In this document: in pieces, positions 15,748 to 24,216 of the stretch
Numbering within the stretch: position 1 is the stretch's first letter
Layout: each line of letters begins with the position of its first letter
Origin: Phycisphaerales bacterium
Lineage (GTDB): Bacteria; Planctomycetota; Phycisphaerae; UBA1845
Direction of reading: 5' to 3'
DNA: 46,426 nt
Assembly: GCA_020639115.1 (NCBI GenBank)
Contig: JACKHG010000024.1
Location: 1-46,426, forward strand
Notes under the pieces: model-generated
Databases searched by the model: none
Told to the model about the DNA's origin: nothing
Seen by the model: only the letters and a program-made list of their open reading frames with translations
Program-made: the position numbers and the translations under genes

Positions 15748-17256
15748 ATGCGGAGCATTACTTCGACAGTCGGGTTGTGCGCGTTGCTCCTGCCGCTCGG
15801 GCCGCTGAGCGCGGTTGCGAAGACGATCCCCGTGATCGATTTCGACACCGCCGTTCAGACCGAGCAGGGAGGTTACTACCAATGCATCGGCGCGCTGCCG
15901 GACCGGCTGCGCGACGCGCTCGTCACCGCCGGGGAACCGGCGTGCGGCGCGTGGCGTCTGGAGGTCTCGGCGGACGCGCCTACGAGTGGCGCTGGCGGGC
16001 TGATCGCGCTGTTTGACCGCGCCGATCAGCCCGACCAGCCGCAAATGCTGGATGTGCACGCGGCGCCTTCGCTGCGCCTGCGGCTCATCGGCGACCTGGG
16101 CCAACGCCGGCTGCGCGTGGAGCTGGTCTCGGGCGCTCACATCGCCGGCAAGTCCGCCGGGTCGACCGTGGGCGTGATCAGCGCGGGTGACCTGGACCGG
16201 CAGAAGTGGTCGGACAAGACCTTCGCCGCCGAGGGCGAGGGGCTGGATGTCGCGGCGCTGGGCGCGGTCCGCCTGACGCTCGAAGGCGAGGGGCCCGCGT
16301 GGGTGGCGCTGGACGCGGTGGACTTCACCGCCGCGGACGCTGCGCAGGGTGCGGCGTGTGCGCCTCCGGCGGCTGAGCAGCCGATGCGCCGGGCGCTGTG
16401 GGTGTGGCGGACGACCAAGTACCTGGCCGATTCCGGGCAGGTGGAGCGGTTGCTGAAGTTCTGCAAGGAACACGCCATCACCGACCTGTTCTGGCAGGTG
16501 CCCTACAACAAGTTCGCCGGCCGCAAGATCGAGCTGCTGCAGGTCGACGAGCAACGCCGATTCAACATAGCGGCGCACCAGGCGGGCATTCGGGTGCACG
16601 CGCTGGACGGCGGCCCGGAGTTCGTTCTGCGGGAGAATCACGAGCGGCCGATCAAGCTGGTGGAGGCGGTCGCGGCGTTCAACGCAGCCGGACCGGCGGA
16701 AGGGCGCTATTTCGGCGTGCACATGGACAACGAGCCGTACGTGCTGAAGGGATGGAAAGAGGGACCTGAAAAGCAGCAGGCGATCATTCAAAGCTACATC
16801 GAACTGAACCGGGCGCTTTCGGCGCAGTGCAAGGCAGCCGGCATGGCGTACGGCGTGGACATTCCGTTCTGGTGGGACCGGCAGGAAGCCGGCGGGGAGC
16901 GGATGTTCCGGGTGCAGAGCCCGGAAGGCGACACGCCGCTGCTCGAGGCGTTGTTCCCGCTGGTGCAGAACGCGGGGATCATGTCGTACCGGGTCCGGGC
17001 ACTCGGCGCCAACGGCGTCGTGGACTGCTGCCGAACCGAGTTCGCACTGGGGCAGCGGACCGGCGTGGACGTTTTCGCGTCGGTGGAACTGGGTACGGGG
17101 GAGAAGGTCGAAACGGGGATCACGTTCGGCGTGTATCCGGCGGCATACTTCCAGACGCAACTGGACACGTTGCAGCGGGTGCTGCCGCGGCAGGCCGGAT
17201 GTGCCGGAGTCGCCATTCACGCCTATTATTCCTATCTGGAGCTACTGGAGAAGTGA
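15748..17256 (+). CDS. Exported GH18-like TIM-barrel protein with N-terminal beta-sandwich
   Basis: A 502-residue protein. A signal peptide (about 1-24) is followed by a beta-sandwich (about 25-205) and an alpha/beta barrel (about 212-500) beginning RRALWVWRTTKYL. The strand GVHMDNEPY (H325, D327, E329) resembles the catalytic strand of GH18-like hydrolases (DxxDxDxE) with His at the second acidic position. E329 would be the acid/base if the analogy holds. The protein ends two bases before the pseudopilin ATG, so translation is coupled. The protein at 19731 has the same HxDxE signature, suggesting two enzymes of one superfamily in one operon. No exact family is assigned; a glycan-cleaving role is inferred from motif and context. 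Confidence 0.65.
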   Translation: MRSITSTVGLCALLLPLGPLSAVAKTIPVIDFDTAVQTEQGGYYQCIGALPDRLRDALVTAGEPACGAWRLEVSADAPTSGAGGLIALFDRADQPDQPQMLDVHAAPSLRLRLIGDLGQRRLRVELVSGAHIAGKSAGSTVGVISAGDLDRQKWSDKTFAAEGEGLDVAALGAVRLTLEGEGPAWVALDAVDFTAADAAQGAACAPPAAEQPMRRALWVWRTTKYLADSGQVERLLKFCKEHAITDLFWQVPYNKFAGRKIELLQVDEQRRFNIAAHQAGIRVHALDGGPEFVLRENHERPIKLVEAVAAFNAAGPAEGRYFGVHMDNEPYVLKGWKEGPEKQQAIIQSYIELNRALSAQCKAAGMAYGVDIPFWWDRQEAGGERMFRVQSPEGDTPLLEALFPLVQNAGIMSYRVRALGANGVVDCCRTEFALGQRTGVDVFASVELGTGEKVETGITFGVYPAAYFQTQLDTLQRVLPRQAGCAGVAIHAYYSYLELLEK

Positions 17257-17258
17257 CC

Positions 17259-18170
17259 ATGAACCCGAAGATTGGGGCGAGTCAGCGGCAAGGACCGGAG
17301 GCTGAGCAGCGCCGGGGGTTCACGCTCGTCGAGCTCTTGGTTGTGATTTCCATTATCGCGCTGCTGATCGCGATTCTGCTGCCCAGCCTGAGAAAGGCCC
17401 GTGACCAGGCCAAGGCGACGGTGTGCAAGGCGAACGAGCGCGGGATCGGGCAAGCGTTCATGATGTACGCCGAGGCGTACGACAACGTCTGGCCGCCGGT
17501 GGTGGATTCGCTGGGCTCCCAGAACCGCTGGCCCGTGCCGTTCCACCAGGCCGGCATCATCACCGCCAAGTACGGCCTGTACGACTCGACCGGCAAGGAG
17601 CTGCGTGCCCCGGACAATTCCATCTTCATCTGCCCGGCGGACAAGGCCGAGCGGATCATCCCGAGCTGGTCGGGCAGCACACCGCCGAAGCCCGTGGACC
17701 GCGTGGAGGTCGGGGGCAGTTACGCGATGAGCGAGGAGATTCACCGCCGACCAGACGGCACGTTGGACCGTGGCACCACCACGACACCGCCGTACATGGA
17801 GAAGGTCGACCGCCTGCGGCGCACGTCGGAAGTCTTCATCGTGATGGACAACTACAACCCGATCGAAAGTCCGTCCGACCCGGGCTGGCGCTTCAATCGC
17901 GGGGCGCGGGAGAACCCAGCGGGCAGCCGCAACTTCATCCCGCAGCTCGGCGGCTTCTGGATCGGCTATCACGCGTTCGACGGCACTCCCGTCGTGCCGA
18001 CGCCCGCGAACAAGGACGCGCGGATCATCGGCGACCGGCACAGCGCCAACGGCAACGGCATGTGCGCCGACGGTCACGTCGAAAGCTACAACCCCGACAA
18101 GGTGCCCTACAACCGCATCAGTTGGACGCGCTGGCCGCACCCGGAACAGACGCCCCCGGGTGGACTGTAG
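17259..18170 (+). CDS. Type II secretion-type pseudopilin, H-X9-DG family
   Basis: A 303-residue protein with a prepilin leader: a basic stretch ending RRG, then FTLVELLVVISIIALLIAILLPSL, the class III signal cleaved and N-methylated by prepilin peptidase. The globular part ends with RHSANGNGMCADGHVESY, matching the H-X9-DG signature of the planctomycete/lentisphaeral pseudopilin expansion. The start ATG 17259 lies two bases after the preceding stop, with GGAG at 17247-17250. Being inside a glycan-degradation operon suggests a dedicated export or cell-surface role for this locus; that is inference, since no secretin or ATPase gene is present here. Confidence 0.85.
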   Translation: MNPKIGASQRQGPEAEQRRGFTLVELLVVISIIALLIAILLPSLRKARDQAKATVCKANERGIGQAFMMYAEAYDNVWPPVVDSLGSQNRWPVPFHQAGIITAKYGLYDSTGKELRAPDNSIFICPADKAERIIPSWSGSTPPKPVDRVEVGGSYAMSEEIHRRPDGTLDRGTTTTPPYMEKVDRLRRTSEVFIVMDNYNPIESPSDPGWRFNRGARENPAGSRNFIPQLGGFWIGYHAFDGTPVVPTPANKDARIIGDRHSANGNGMCADGHVESYNPDKVPYNRISWTRWPHPEQTPPGGL

Positions 18171-18195
18171 TATTGCATTGACCAGGGAGTTGCTC

Positions 18196-19713
18196 ATGCG
18201 GAAGGTTGCGCCAGGGGTGATTGCTGCGCTTGCGCTCGTGTTCGCGGCGCCGGCGGAGGCGCGCACGATCCAGTTCGCCGGGATCAACTGGACGGTCAAG
18301 AACGGCGTCGGCGGACCGGGTCCCAACAACTGGTCCGACAGCACGCAGAGCGTGTGGGTGGACGCCCAGGGCCGGTTGCACCTGAAGATCCGTCAGAGCG
18401 GCGGCGTGTGGTACTGCTCCGAGGTGATCGCCCAGCAGTCGTTCGGCTACGCGCGCTACACGACCAAGATCTCGAGCAACCCGGAACTCAACGACCCCAA
18501 CGCGGTGGTCGGGCTCTTCACCTACAAGAACGACAACGAGGAGATCGACATCGAGCTGACCAAGTGGGGCAACAGCGGTGACCCCACGACGGGACAGTTC
18601 GCGGTTCAGCCGAGCGTGCCCAACACGACGAGCCGGGTGCGCTTCGCGACCGGCCTGAGCGGCACGAACCCGCCGTCGACGCACCATTTTTCGTGGCAAC
18701 CCGACTACATCTACTACCAAAGCTACCGCGGGCACGACACCGAGCTTGCGGCGCCAAGCGATCTGATGCAGGAGCATACTTACGTCGGATCGAAGATCCC
18801 GCCGCTGTCGGACGCGACGTTCCGCATCAACTTCTGGATGTACCAGGGCCGTACGCCCACCGCCGAGATGGAACTCATCGTCGATGACGTGATCATCGCC
18901 CCGGTCGTGGAGTGCACGGACAGCAGCGAGTGCGACGACGGGCTCTTCTGCACGGGCGTCGAGACGTGCGTCAACAACCTCTGCCAGACGTCGGCGGCGC
19001 CCTGCACGGGGCCGCTGCAGGGCTGCAACGAGGCGCTCGACGTATGCGAGTGCAACCTGGAGGCCTCCGTCACCGCCGACGATCTCGCGTGGTTTTCCAC
19101 GTGCGTGGGCGGTCCGGAGACGAGCCCGACGGGCCCGTGTCTCTGCGCCGACCGCGATGCCGACGGCGACGCGGACCTGCGTGACTACGCGGCGTTGCAG
19201 GCGGCGTACCGCGCTGCAGACACGCTCTTCGATTTCGAGAGCGGGAGCCAGGGCTGGTTCGCGTTTGGCAACGGGACGCTGGTGAGCGGCGTCGACGCGG
19301 GCGGATCGAGCGGGCAGGGGCGGTACCACACTGCGGACTTCGACGACCCGACGATGACGTACGGGTTCGGCGATCGTTCCTCGAACGGGGTGGATCTGAC
19401 CGCCTACTCCGCGATGAGTATCGATGCCCGGCTGACGAATCCGGACCCAGCCGACCCCTTCATAGGTACGCCGCAGATCGAGTTCATGCTCTCCATCGGC
19501 TACCTGGAGTGGGCGAAGGTGTTCACCCTGACCGACAGTTATCAGACGCTGGCGGTGAACTTCGCGGACCTGGTTCCGCAGAGCAGCGCCAACCAGCCGG
19601 TCACAGCCGCCCAGTTGGGCGATCCGGGCATGCGAATCAAGCTGGTGATGCGCAAGAACAGCAATACCGGCAAGGTGCGGCTGGAGTATGATGAAGTGAA
19701 GGCCTACCCCTGA
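18196..19713 (+). CDS. Exported GH16-type glycanase with dockerin-like segment and C-terminal binding domain
   Basis: About 505 residues. A signal peptide (MRKVAPGVIAALALVFAAPAEA) leads a concanavalin-like GH16 domain with the intact catalytic signature EEIDIE: nucleophile E116, helper D118, acid/base E120. A Cys-rich linker (ECTDSSECDDGLFC) follows, then a dockerin-like calcium loop DRDADGDADLRDYAAL. The C-terminal ~160-residue beta-sandwich is homologous to the PEP-CTERM protein at 14974. GH16 enzymes hydrolyse beta-1,3/1,4-glucans or galactans with a retaining mechanism; which substrate is used here is unknown. AGGGAG at 18184-18189 supports ATG 18196. No PEP-CTERM tail is present, so the protein is likely released or held by its accessory domains. 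Confidence 0.75.
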   Translation: MRKVAPGVIAALALVFAAPAEARTIQFAGINWTVKNGVGGPGPNNWSDSTQSVWVDAQGRLHLKIRQSGGVWYCSEVIAQQSFGYARYTTKISSNPELNDPNAVVGLFTYKNDNEEIDIELTKWGNSGDPTTGQFAVQPSVPNTTSRVRFATGLSGTNPPSTHHFSWQPDYIYYQSYRGHDTELAAPSDLMQEHTYVGSKIPPLSDATFRINFWMYQGRTPTAEMELIVDDVIIAPVVECTDSSECDDGLFCTGVETCVNNLCQTSAAPCTGPLQGCNEALDVCECNLEASVTADDLAWFSTCVGGPETSPTGPCLCADRDADGDADLRDYAALQAAYRAADTLFDFESGSQGWFAFGNGTLVSGVDAGGSSGQGRYHTADFDDPTMTYGFGDRSSNGVDLTAYSAMSIDARLTNPDPADPFIGTPQIEFMLSIGYLEWAKVFTLTDSYQTLAVNFADLVPQSSANQPVTAAQLGDPGMRIKLVMRKNSNTGKVRLEYDEVKAYP

Positions 19714-19730
19714 GCCGCACAGGAGACGTG

Positions 19731-20945
19731 ATGCGCCGATCGGCACGAATTCGCAACGCAGTATGGGTGGGATTGTTGTCGGCGTGCGCGACGTCGGCCA
19801 GCTTCGCGCTGACGCCTGTCACGCTGCACGCGCCACCGGACGGTGACGCCGTGCGGGCCTTCTGGATGTACGCGGGCGCGAACTTCGACACGAGCAGTTC
19901 GGCCCAGCCGATACTGGACTTCTGTGCGCGGGAGGGTGTCAACCGCATCTACTGCGGCGCCTACAGTGTCTGGCAGAACGGCACGGCGACGCAGAAGAAC
20001 AACCTGCGCGCCTTTCTCACCGCGGCCCACGCCAGTGGCATCCGCGTCGAAGCGCTGATGGGCGATACCAACTGGCAGTTCGACGACCAGAAGGTTCGCA
20101 CCAAGATCGATCAGATGCTCACGCTGCACGCGGCGACGCCCGGGAACCAGACGGACGATTTCGACGCCGTGCATTTTGACGTGGAATTCTGGATCGATGA
20201 TGCGTGGGGGGCAGCCGCCACCGAGGCGGATCGGCGCCAGATCGCGATCGACTACCTCGACAACGTGCTGGTGAACGCGCGAACGCATCTGGATGCACAG
20301 GGCGAGAGCGACATGGAGGTGGCGGTGGATCTCTCCGCGCACCTCGAGAACTCCGACAAGCTGCCCACGCCTTTCCTGTACAACGGGACGACGCAGTCGT
20401 TTCTCGGGCACGTGCTCGACAGGGCGGACGATGTCGTGATCATGAGCTACATCGACTACGCCAGCGGCCTGTGGGGCTGGACGAGCTTCGAGATCGGCGT
20501 CGCCGCGGCGAAGGGGCGGTCGATTCAGTTCGGAGCGGACATCCAACCGGTGCCTCCGACGCTGCCGATCAACAGCTTCGCGGACAACGCGCCCAACGGC
20601 TACGCGTCGATGGCGACGACGCTGGAGGCGTACCACAACCTGCTCTCGCCGGCGGAGGCTGCGGTCTTCGACGGCTTTGCGATCTTCCAGTACACGGGCT
20701 ATCTCGCGGAGACGCCCGACCCGCACAACCTCGCGGACCTGGACGGGGACGCCGATGCCGACGCCGCGGACTACGCCCGACTTGCAGCGGACCTGGCGGG
20801 CCCCGACACCCTGGTGACGGGCCTGGCCCGCGACTGCGACCTGGACGGCGACGGCGCGGTCACGCTGCGCGATTTCGCGCGTTTTGCGGCGTGCTACAGC
20901 GGTGCCGGCGTGACGGCGCCCGTTCCCACCGGTTGCGAACGCTGA
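19731..20945 (+). CDS. Exported GH18-like TIM-barrel protein with dockerin-like tail
   Basis: A 404-residue protein with an N-terminal signal peptide and a TIM-barrel domain starting AVRAFWMYAGANF. Its strand DAVHFDVEFW places D150 and E152 in a GH18-like DxxHxDxE pattern. The barrel continues with IMSYIDYASGLWGW, comparable to the MSYD strand of GH18 enzymes. The C-terminus has two calcium loops, DLDGDADADAADYARL and DLDGDGAVTLRDFARF, of dockerin-like type. AGGAG 5 nt upstream supports ATG 19731, with GTG 19728 as an in-frame alternative. It follows the GH16-type gene by 17 bp and is probably an endo-acting hydrolase of the same glycan; biochemical specificity is not deducible. Confidence 0.65.
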   Translation: MRRSARIRNAVWVGLLSACATSASFALTPVTLHAPPDGDAVRAFWMYAGANFDTSSSAQPILDFCAREGVNRIYCGAYSVWQNGTATQKNNLRAFLTAAHASGIRVEALMGDTNWQFDDQKVRTKIDQMLTLHAATPGNQTDDFDAVHFDVEFWIDDAWGAAATEADRRQIAIDYLDNVLVNARTHLDAQGESDMEVAVDLSAHLENSDKLPTPFLYNGTTQSFLGHVLDRADDVVIMSYIDYASGLWGWTSFEIGVAAAKGRSIQFGADIQPVPPTLPINSFADNAPNGYASMATTLEAYHNLLSPAEAAVFDGFAIFQYTGYLAETPDPHNLADLDGDADADAADYARLAADLAGPDTLVTGLARDCDLDGDGAVTLRDFARFAACYSGAGVTAPVPTGCER

Positions 20946-20955
20946 CACGAGCCCC

Positions 20956-22749
20956 ATGCACTGGGTCGACTGGTCCATCATCGCGGTCTATCTCGCCATC
21001 GTCACCGCCATTGGTTTTCTCTTCATCCGGCGGGCCAGCGGCAGCGTGGCCGAGTACTTTGTCGCCGGGCGCAACCTGCCCTGGTGGCTCGCGGGCACTT
21101 CGCTGGTGGCGACCTCGTTCGCCGCGGACACCCCACTCTTCGTCACCGGGCTGATCGCGACGAAGGGCATCGCCGGCAACTGGCTCTGGTGGAACCAGGC
21201 GATCGTCTGGTCGCTGGCCATCGTGTTCTTTGCGCGGTTGTGGCGGCGCACGGGGCTGATGACCGACGCGGAGTTCATCGAGCTGCGCTACGCGGGCAAG
21301 CCCGCGGCGTTTCTGCGGGGTTTTCGCGCGCTGTACATGTCGCTGATCTTCAGCACGGGGACGGTGGCGTGGGTGATGCTGGCGATGCAGAAGATCGTGG
21401 ACGCCACGATCACCCAGCCGGCGTGGACGGTCAGCCTGCAGCAGCACGTCGAGTCGGCGTTGGGGCTGGCCCCGGGCAGCGTGGATGTGTGGAAGCTCAT
21501 CGTGCTGGTGGGGCTGTTCGGGATCGCGACGGTCTACACGGTGCTGTCCGGGTTCTGGGGCATCGTGGTGACGGACCTGGTGCAGTTCATCGTGGCGATG
21601 CTGGGGGCTGTGCTGTTCGCGTGGTTCGCGGTGGACTCGGTTGGCGGCATTGCGGAGCTGAAGGTGAAGCTGCTGGAGGCGTTCGGGTCCGAACGGACCT
21701 CGAATGTCTTTGCGTTCTTTCCGGAGCGCGGCTCGCAGTGGATGCCGCTGTCGACGTTCATGGTCTTTCTGGGCGTGTACTGGTGGGGCGACTGCGGGCA
21801 GTTCGCCGCGCAGCGGATGTTCAGCACGCGGGACGAGCGGCAATCGGTGCTGACGGCGCTGTGGTACAGCGTCGTGCACTTCGCGATCCGGCCGTGGCCG
21901 TGGGTCGTGGTGGGGCTCGTTGCGTTTTTGACCTTTCCCCACCTGGCGGATCCCGAGTCGGGTTATCCGAAGCTGCTGGTCGAGGTGCTGCCGGTCGGCG
22001 TGCGCGGGCTGGTGATTGCGTCGCTGCTGGCCGCGTTCATGTCGACGGTGGACACGCACCTGAACTGGAACGCGTCGTACTTCGTGACGGATATCTACCG
22101 GCGGTTCCTGAAGCCGGAGGCTTCCGAGGCGCAGTGCGTGCGGGTGTCGCGGTGGACGGTGCTGGGGTTTGCGGCGCTGGCCATCATCGTGGCCCACTTC
22201 ATGACCAGCATCGAGGGGGCGGTCGTCGTACTGTTCAATCTGCAGGCGGGCATCGGCATGGTGCTGATGCTGCGCTGGTTCTGGTGGCGGATCAACGCGT
22301 GGAGCGAGATCTCGGCAATGATCGCGTCGCTGGTGATCAACACGGCGCTGCCGCTGATGAAGACGCACTATCACTGGGAATGGCCGCTGGCTGTGCACGT
22401 CGCCATCACGGTCGGTTTCTCGACCGCGGTCTGGCTGACGGTGACCCTGCTGACCCAGCCGGTGAGCACGGAGCACCTGCGCGCGTTCTACACGAAAGTG
22501 CGGCCGGCGCGGTGGCTGTGGCGCCCGATCGCCCGGCAGTGCCCCGACGTAACCGCTGGGATGAGCGCAGGCCTGGTGCTCGGCGGGTGGATCGGTGGAG
22601 CCGTCGCGCTGTATGCGCTGACGTGCCTCATCGGCAAGATCGTGCTGCATGACTATGGCGACGCGCTGTGGGCCGGTGGCGCGCTCGCCGCGGCCACGGT
22701 GTTCCTCGTCCTGCTCTACCGCGGCCGGGAGAATCCGCTGGCGGCGTAA
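20956..22749 (+). CDS. Sodium/solute symporter (SSS family), copy 1
   Basis: A 597-residue polytopic membrane protein with 13-14 hydrophobic segments, beginning IAVYLAIVTAIGFLFI. The SSS hallmark region ADTPLFVTGLIATKGIAGNW leads to the discontinuous TM1 region where Na+ and substrate bind. The family imports sugars, sialic acid, myo-inositol, amino acids or carboxylates with Na+. Its place after the glycanase genes suggests uptake of released oligosaccharide or monosaccharide. It begins 10 bp after the previous stop, so it belongs to the same transcript. It is only distantly similar to the symporter at 25391, so the two probably carry different substrates. Confidence 0.85.
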   Translation: MHWVDWSIIAVYLAIVTAIGFLFIRRASGSVAEYFVAGRNLPWWLAGTSLVATSFAADTPLFVTGLIATKGIAGNWLWWNQAIVWSLAIVFFARLWRRTGLMTDAEFIELRYAGKPAAFLRGFRALYMSLIFSTGTVAWVMLAMQKIVDATITQPAWTVSLQQHVESALGLAPGSVDVWKLIVLVGLFGIATVYTVLSGFWGIVVTDLVQFIVAMLGAVLFAWFAVDSVGGIAELKVKLLEAFGSERTSNVFAFFPERGSQWMPLSTFMVFLGVYWWGDCGQFAAQRMFSTRDERQSVLTALWYSVVHFAIRPWPWVVVGLVAFLTFPHLADPESGYPKLLVEVLPVGVRGLVIASLLAAFMSTVDTHLNWNASYFVTDIYRRFLKPEASEAQCVRVSRWTVLGFAALAIIVAHFMTSIEGAVVVLFNLQAGIGMVLMLRWFWWRINAWSEISAMIASLVINTALPLMKTHYHWEWPLAVHVAITVGFSTAVWLTVTLLTQPVSTEHLRAFYTKVRPARWLWRPIARQCPDVTAGMSAGLVLGGWIGGAVALYALTCLIGKIVLHDYGDALWAGGALAAATVFLVLLYRGRENPLAA

Positions 22750-22808
22750 GCAGCGAGGTATTGCGGCTGCGGACGACAGCGGACGCTTCAGCGGCTACCA
22801 TCAGCATC

Positions 22809-24110
22809 ATGCGCGCTCGACGTATTCCCATCACGCTTCTCGCGGGCGGATTGCTGACGCTCGCGACCTCCTGTAGCCGCGACGACGCCGGGAAGGCCGG
22901 ATCGGGGTCTTCGGCATCGGCGTCACCACCGCCGGTGCGCCGCGATCCGCTCGAAGGCGGTCCATTCCCCGCGATCGTGCTCTCCGAAGCCCAGTTCAGC
23001 TTCACCCAGGACGCGAACGGAAAACGCCGGCCCGTTCCCGGCAACGCGAAGCTCGTGATCCTGCGCAAGACTGATGCGGGCTGGCGCGAGGTGGTGCTCG
23101 AGGACGACGCGGCCAACGTAATGCACAAGGCGATTCCGCTCGCCGGCCCCAACGGAGCGCCCAGCCTGATCACCATCAGCGGAACAGCCGCCCTGCTCAA
23201 GCTGTGGCGCTGGCAGGACGACCGCTGGAACGTCGCGACGTTGTGGCACCCCACGTTCGGCGGCACGTGGGATCGCCTCCGCGACATCGAGATCGACGAC
23301 GTGACGGGCGATGACGAGCCCGAGATGGTGATCGCCACACACGATCAGGGCGTCGTCGCGGTGCTGGGCCAGACCGACGACAACTGGACGATTACCGAGG
23401 TCGACCGCGCGCCCGATACGTTCGTGCACGAAATCGAGATCGGTGACGTCGATGGCGACGGCCGCAACGAGTTCTTCGCCACACCGTCCAAACCGAACAA
23501 CGCCACGCTGGCGTCCCAACCGGGCAGCGTCGTGATGTATCGCTGGGACGGGACGCGGTTCGCGCGCAGCGTCGTCGCCGCGTTTCCCCGCACGCACGCC
23601 AAGGAGATCCTCGTCGCCGATCTCGAGGGGCTGGGCCACGCCGTGCTCTGGGCCGCGGTCGAGGCCGAGACGGAGATGCGCGGCCAGACGCTGACCACCG
23701 TGCATCCGGTCGAGATTCGGGAATACCGCTATGCCGGCGGCGCGTGGCGCGACCGCACGATCGCGACGTTGCCCGATACGCAGTGCCGCGTCCTCACCGC
23801 GGGGGACCTCGATCACGACGGGGTGACGGACGTCGTGGCGACGGGGATGCGGTCGGGCGTATGGTGGCTGCGGCGCGCGGCGGACGACACCTGGACGCTG
23901 ACGTCGATTGACCGCAACTCCTCCGGTTTCGAGCACGCCGCGACGATCGGGGACCTGTTGGACGATGGGCAGGATGCGCTCTACGTCGCCGCGGACGAGC
24001 AGCACGAGTTGCGCTGCTACCGCTGGAACGGCACTGATTTCGACCGCACGGTGATTGCGGCATTGCCGGCGAGCGAGATCACGTTCAACATTGCACTGGG
24101 TCGTTTTTGA
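22809..24110 (+). CDS. FG-GAP/VCBS-repeat lipoprotein
   Basis: A 433-residue protein with a lipoprotein signal peptide (LLAGGLLTLATSC; lipidated Cys followed by SRDD). Repeated beta-propeller blades follow, with calcium loops such as DIEIDDVTGDDEPEMV, IEIGDVDGDGRNEFF and AGDLDHDGVTDVV. These are FG-GAP/VCBS blades, a fold used for ligand or protein binding on the periplasmic side. ATG 22809 is chosen because it places the signal peptide at the N-terminus; no convincing ribosome site is visible. It is the last gene before the second ROK regulator. A role in binding saccharide or holding partner enzymes is inference. Confidence 0.75.
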   Translation: MRARRIPITLLAGGLLTLATSCSRDDAGKAGSGSSASASPPPVRRDPLEGGPFPAIVLSEAQFSFTQDANGKRRPVPGNAKLVILRKTDAGWREVVLEDDAANVMHKAIPLAGPNGAPSLITISGTAALLKLWRWQDDRWNVATLWHPTFGGTWDRLRDIEIDDVTGDDEPEMVIATHDQGVVAVLGQTDDNWTITEVDRAPDTFVHEIEIGDVDGDGRNEFFATPSKPNNATLASQPGSVVMYRWDGTRFARSVVAAFPRTHAKEILVADLEGLGHAVLWAAVEAETEMRGQTLTTVHPVEIREYRYAGGAWRDRTIATLPDTQCRVLTAGDLDHDGVTDVVATGMRSGVWWLRRAADDTWTLTSIDRNSSGFEHAATIGDLLDDGQDALYVAADEQHELRCYRWNGTDFDRTVIAALPASEITFNIALGRF

Positions 24111-24179
24111 GCAGCCACCGGTTGTAACCTCAATCCGCTAATAGTTTTACGTTTCTCCCGTCCAAGCTGTCCTATGCCA

Positions 24180-24208
24180 TTGATTTTATAGCGGACTATT
24201 AATTAATA
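24180..24208 (+). promoter_or_regulatory. Promoter of the second ROK gene, leaderless
   Basis: TTGATT (24180-24185), a 17-bp spacer and TTAATA (24203-24208) stand 8 bp before the ATG at 24217. The transcript would start at or very near the initiation codon, matching the absence of a Shine-Dalgarno sequence. The -35 and its first downstream bases (TTGATTTTA) are identical to those before the first ROK gene. Confidence 0.6.
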
Positions 24209-24212
24209 TTCC
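24193..24212. promoter_or_regulatory. 20-bp palindromic operator over the -10 of the second ROK gene
   Basis: This site reads GGA, then a variable base, then TATTAATTAATA, a variable base and TCC. It is a 20-bp palindrome broken by a single mismatched pair and centred on TTAATTAA. It covers the -10 hexamer, so a bound repressor would block RNA polymerase. An outer pair TCCGCTA/TAGCGGA also flanks the region upstream. Autoregulation by the adjacent ROK protein is the simplest reading. Confidence 0.6.
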
Positions 24213-24216
24213 AAAC

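Noticed and set aside
14995..17220. A 741-codon minus-strand frame across two exported-protein genes
   Set aside because: It spans two real plus-strand genes with signal peptides and good ribosome sites; Arg/Gln-rich with no family.
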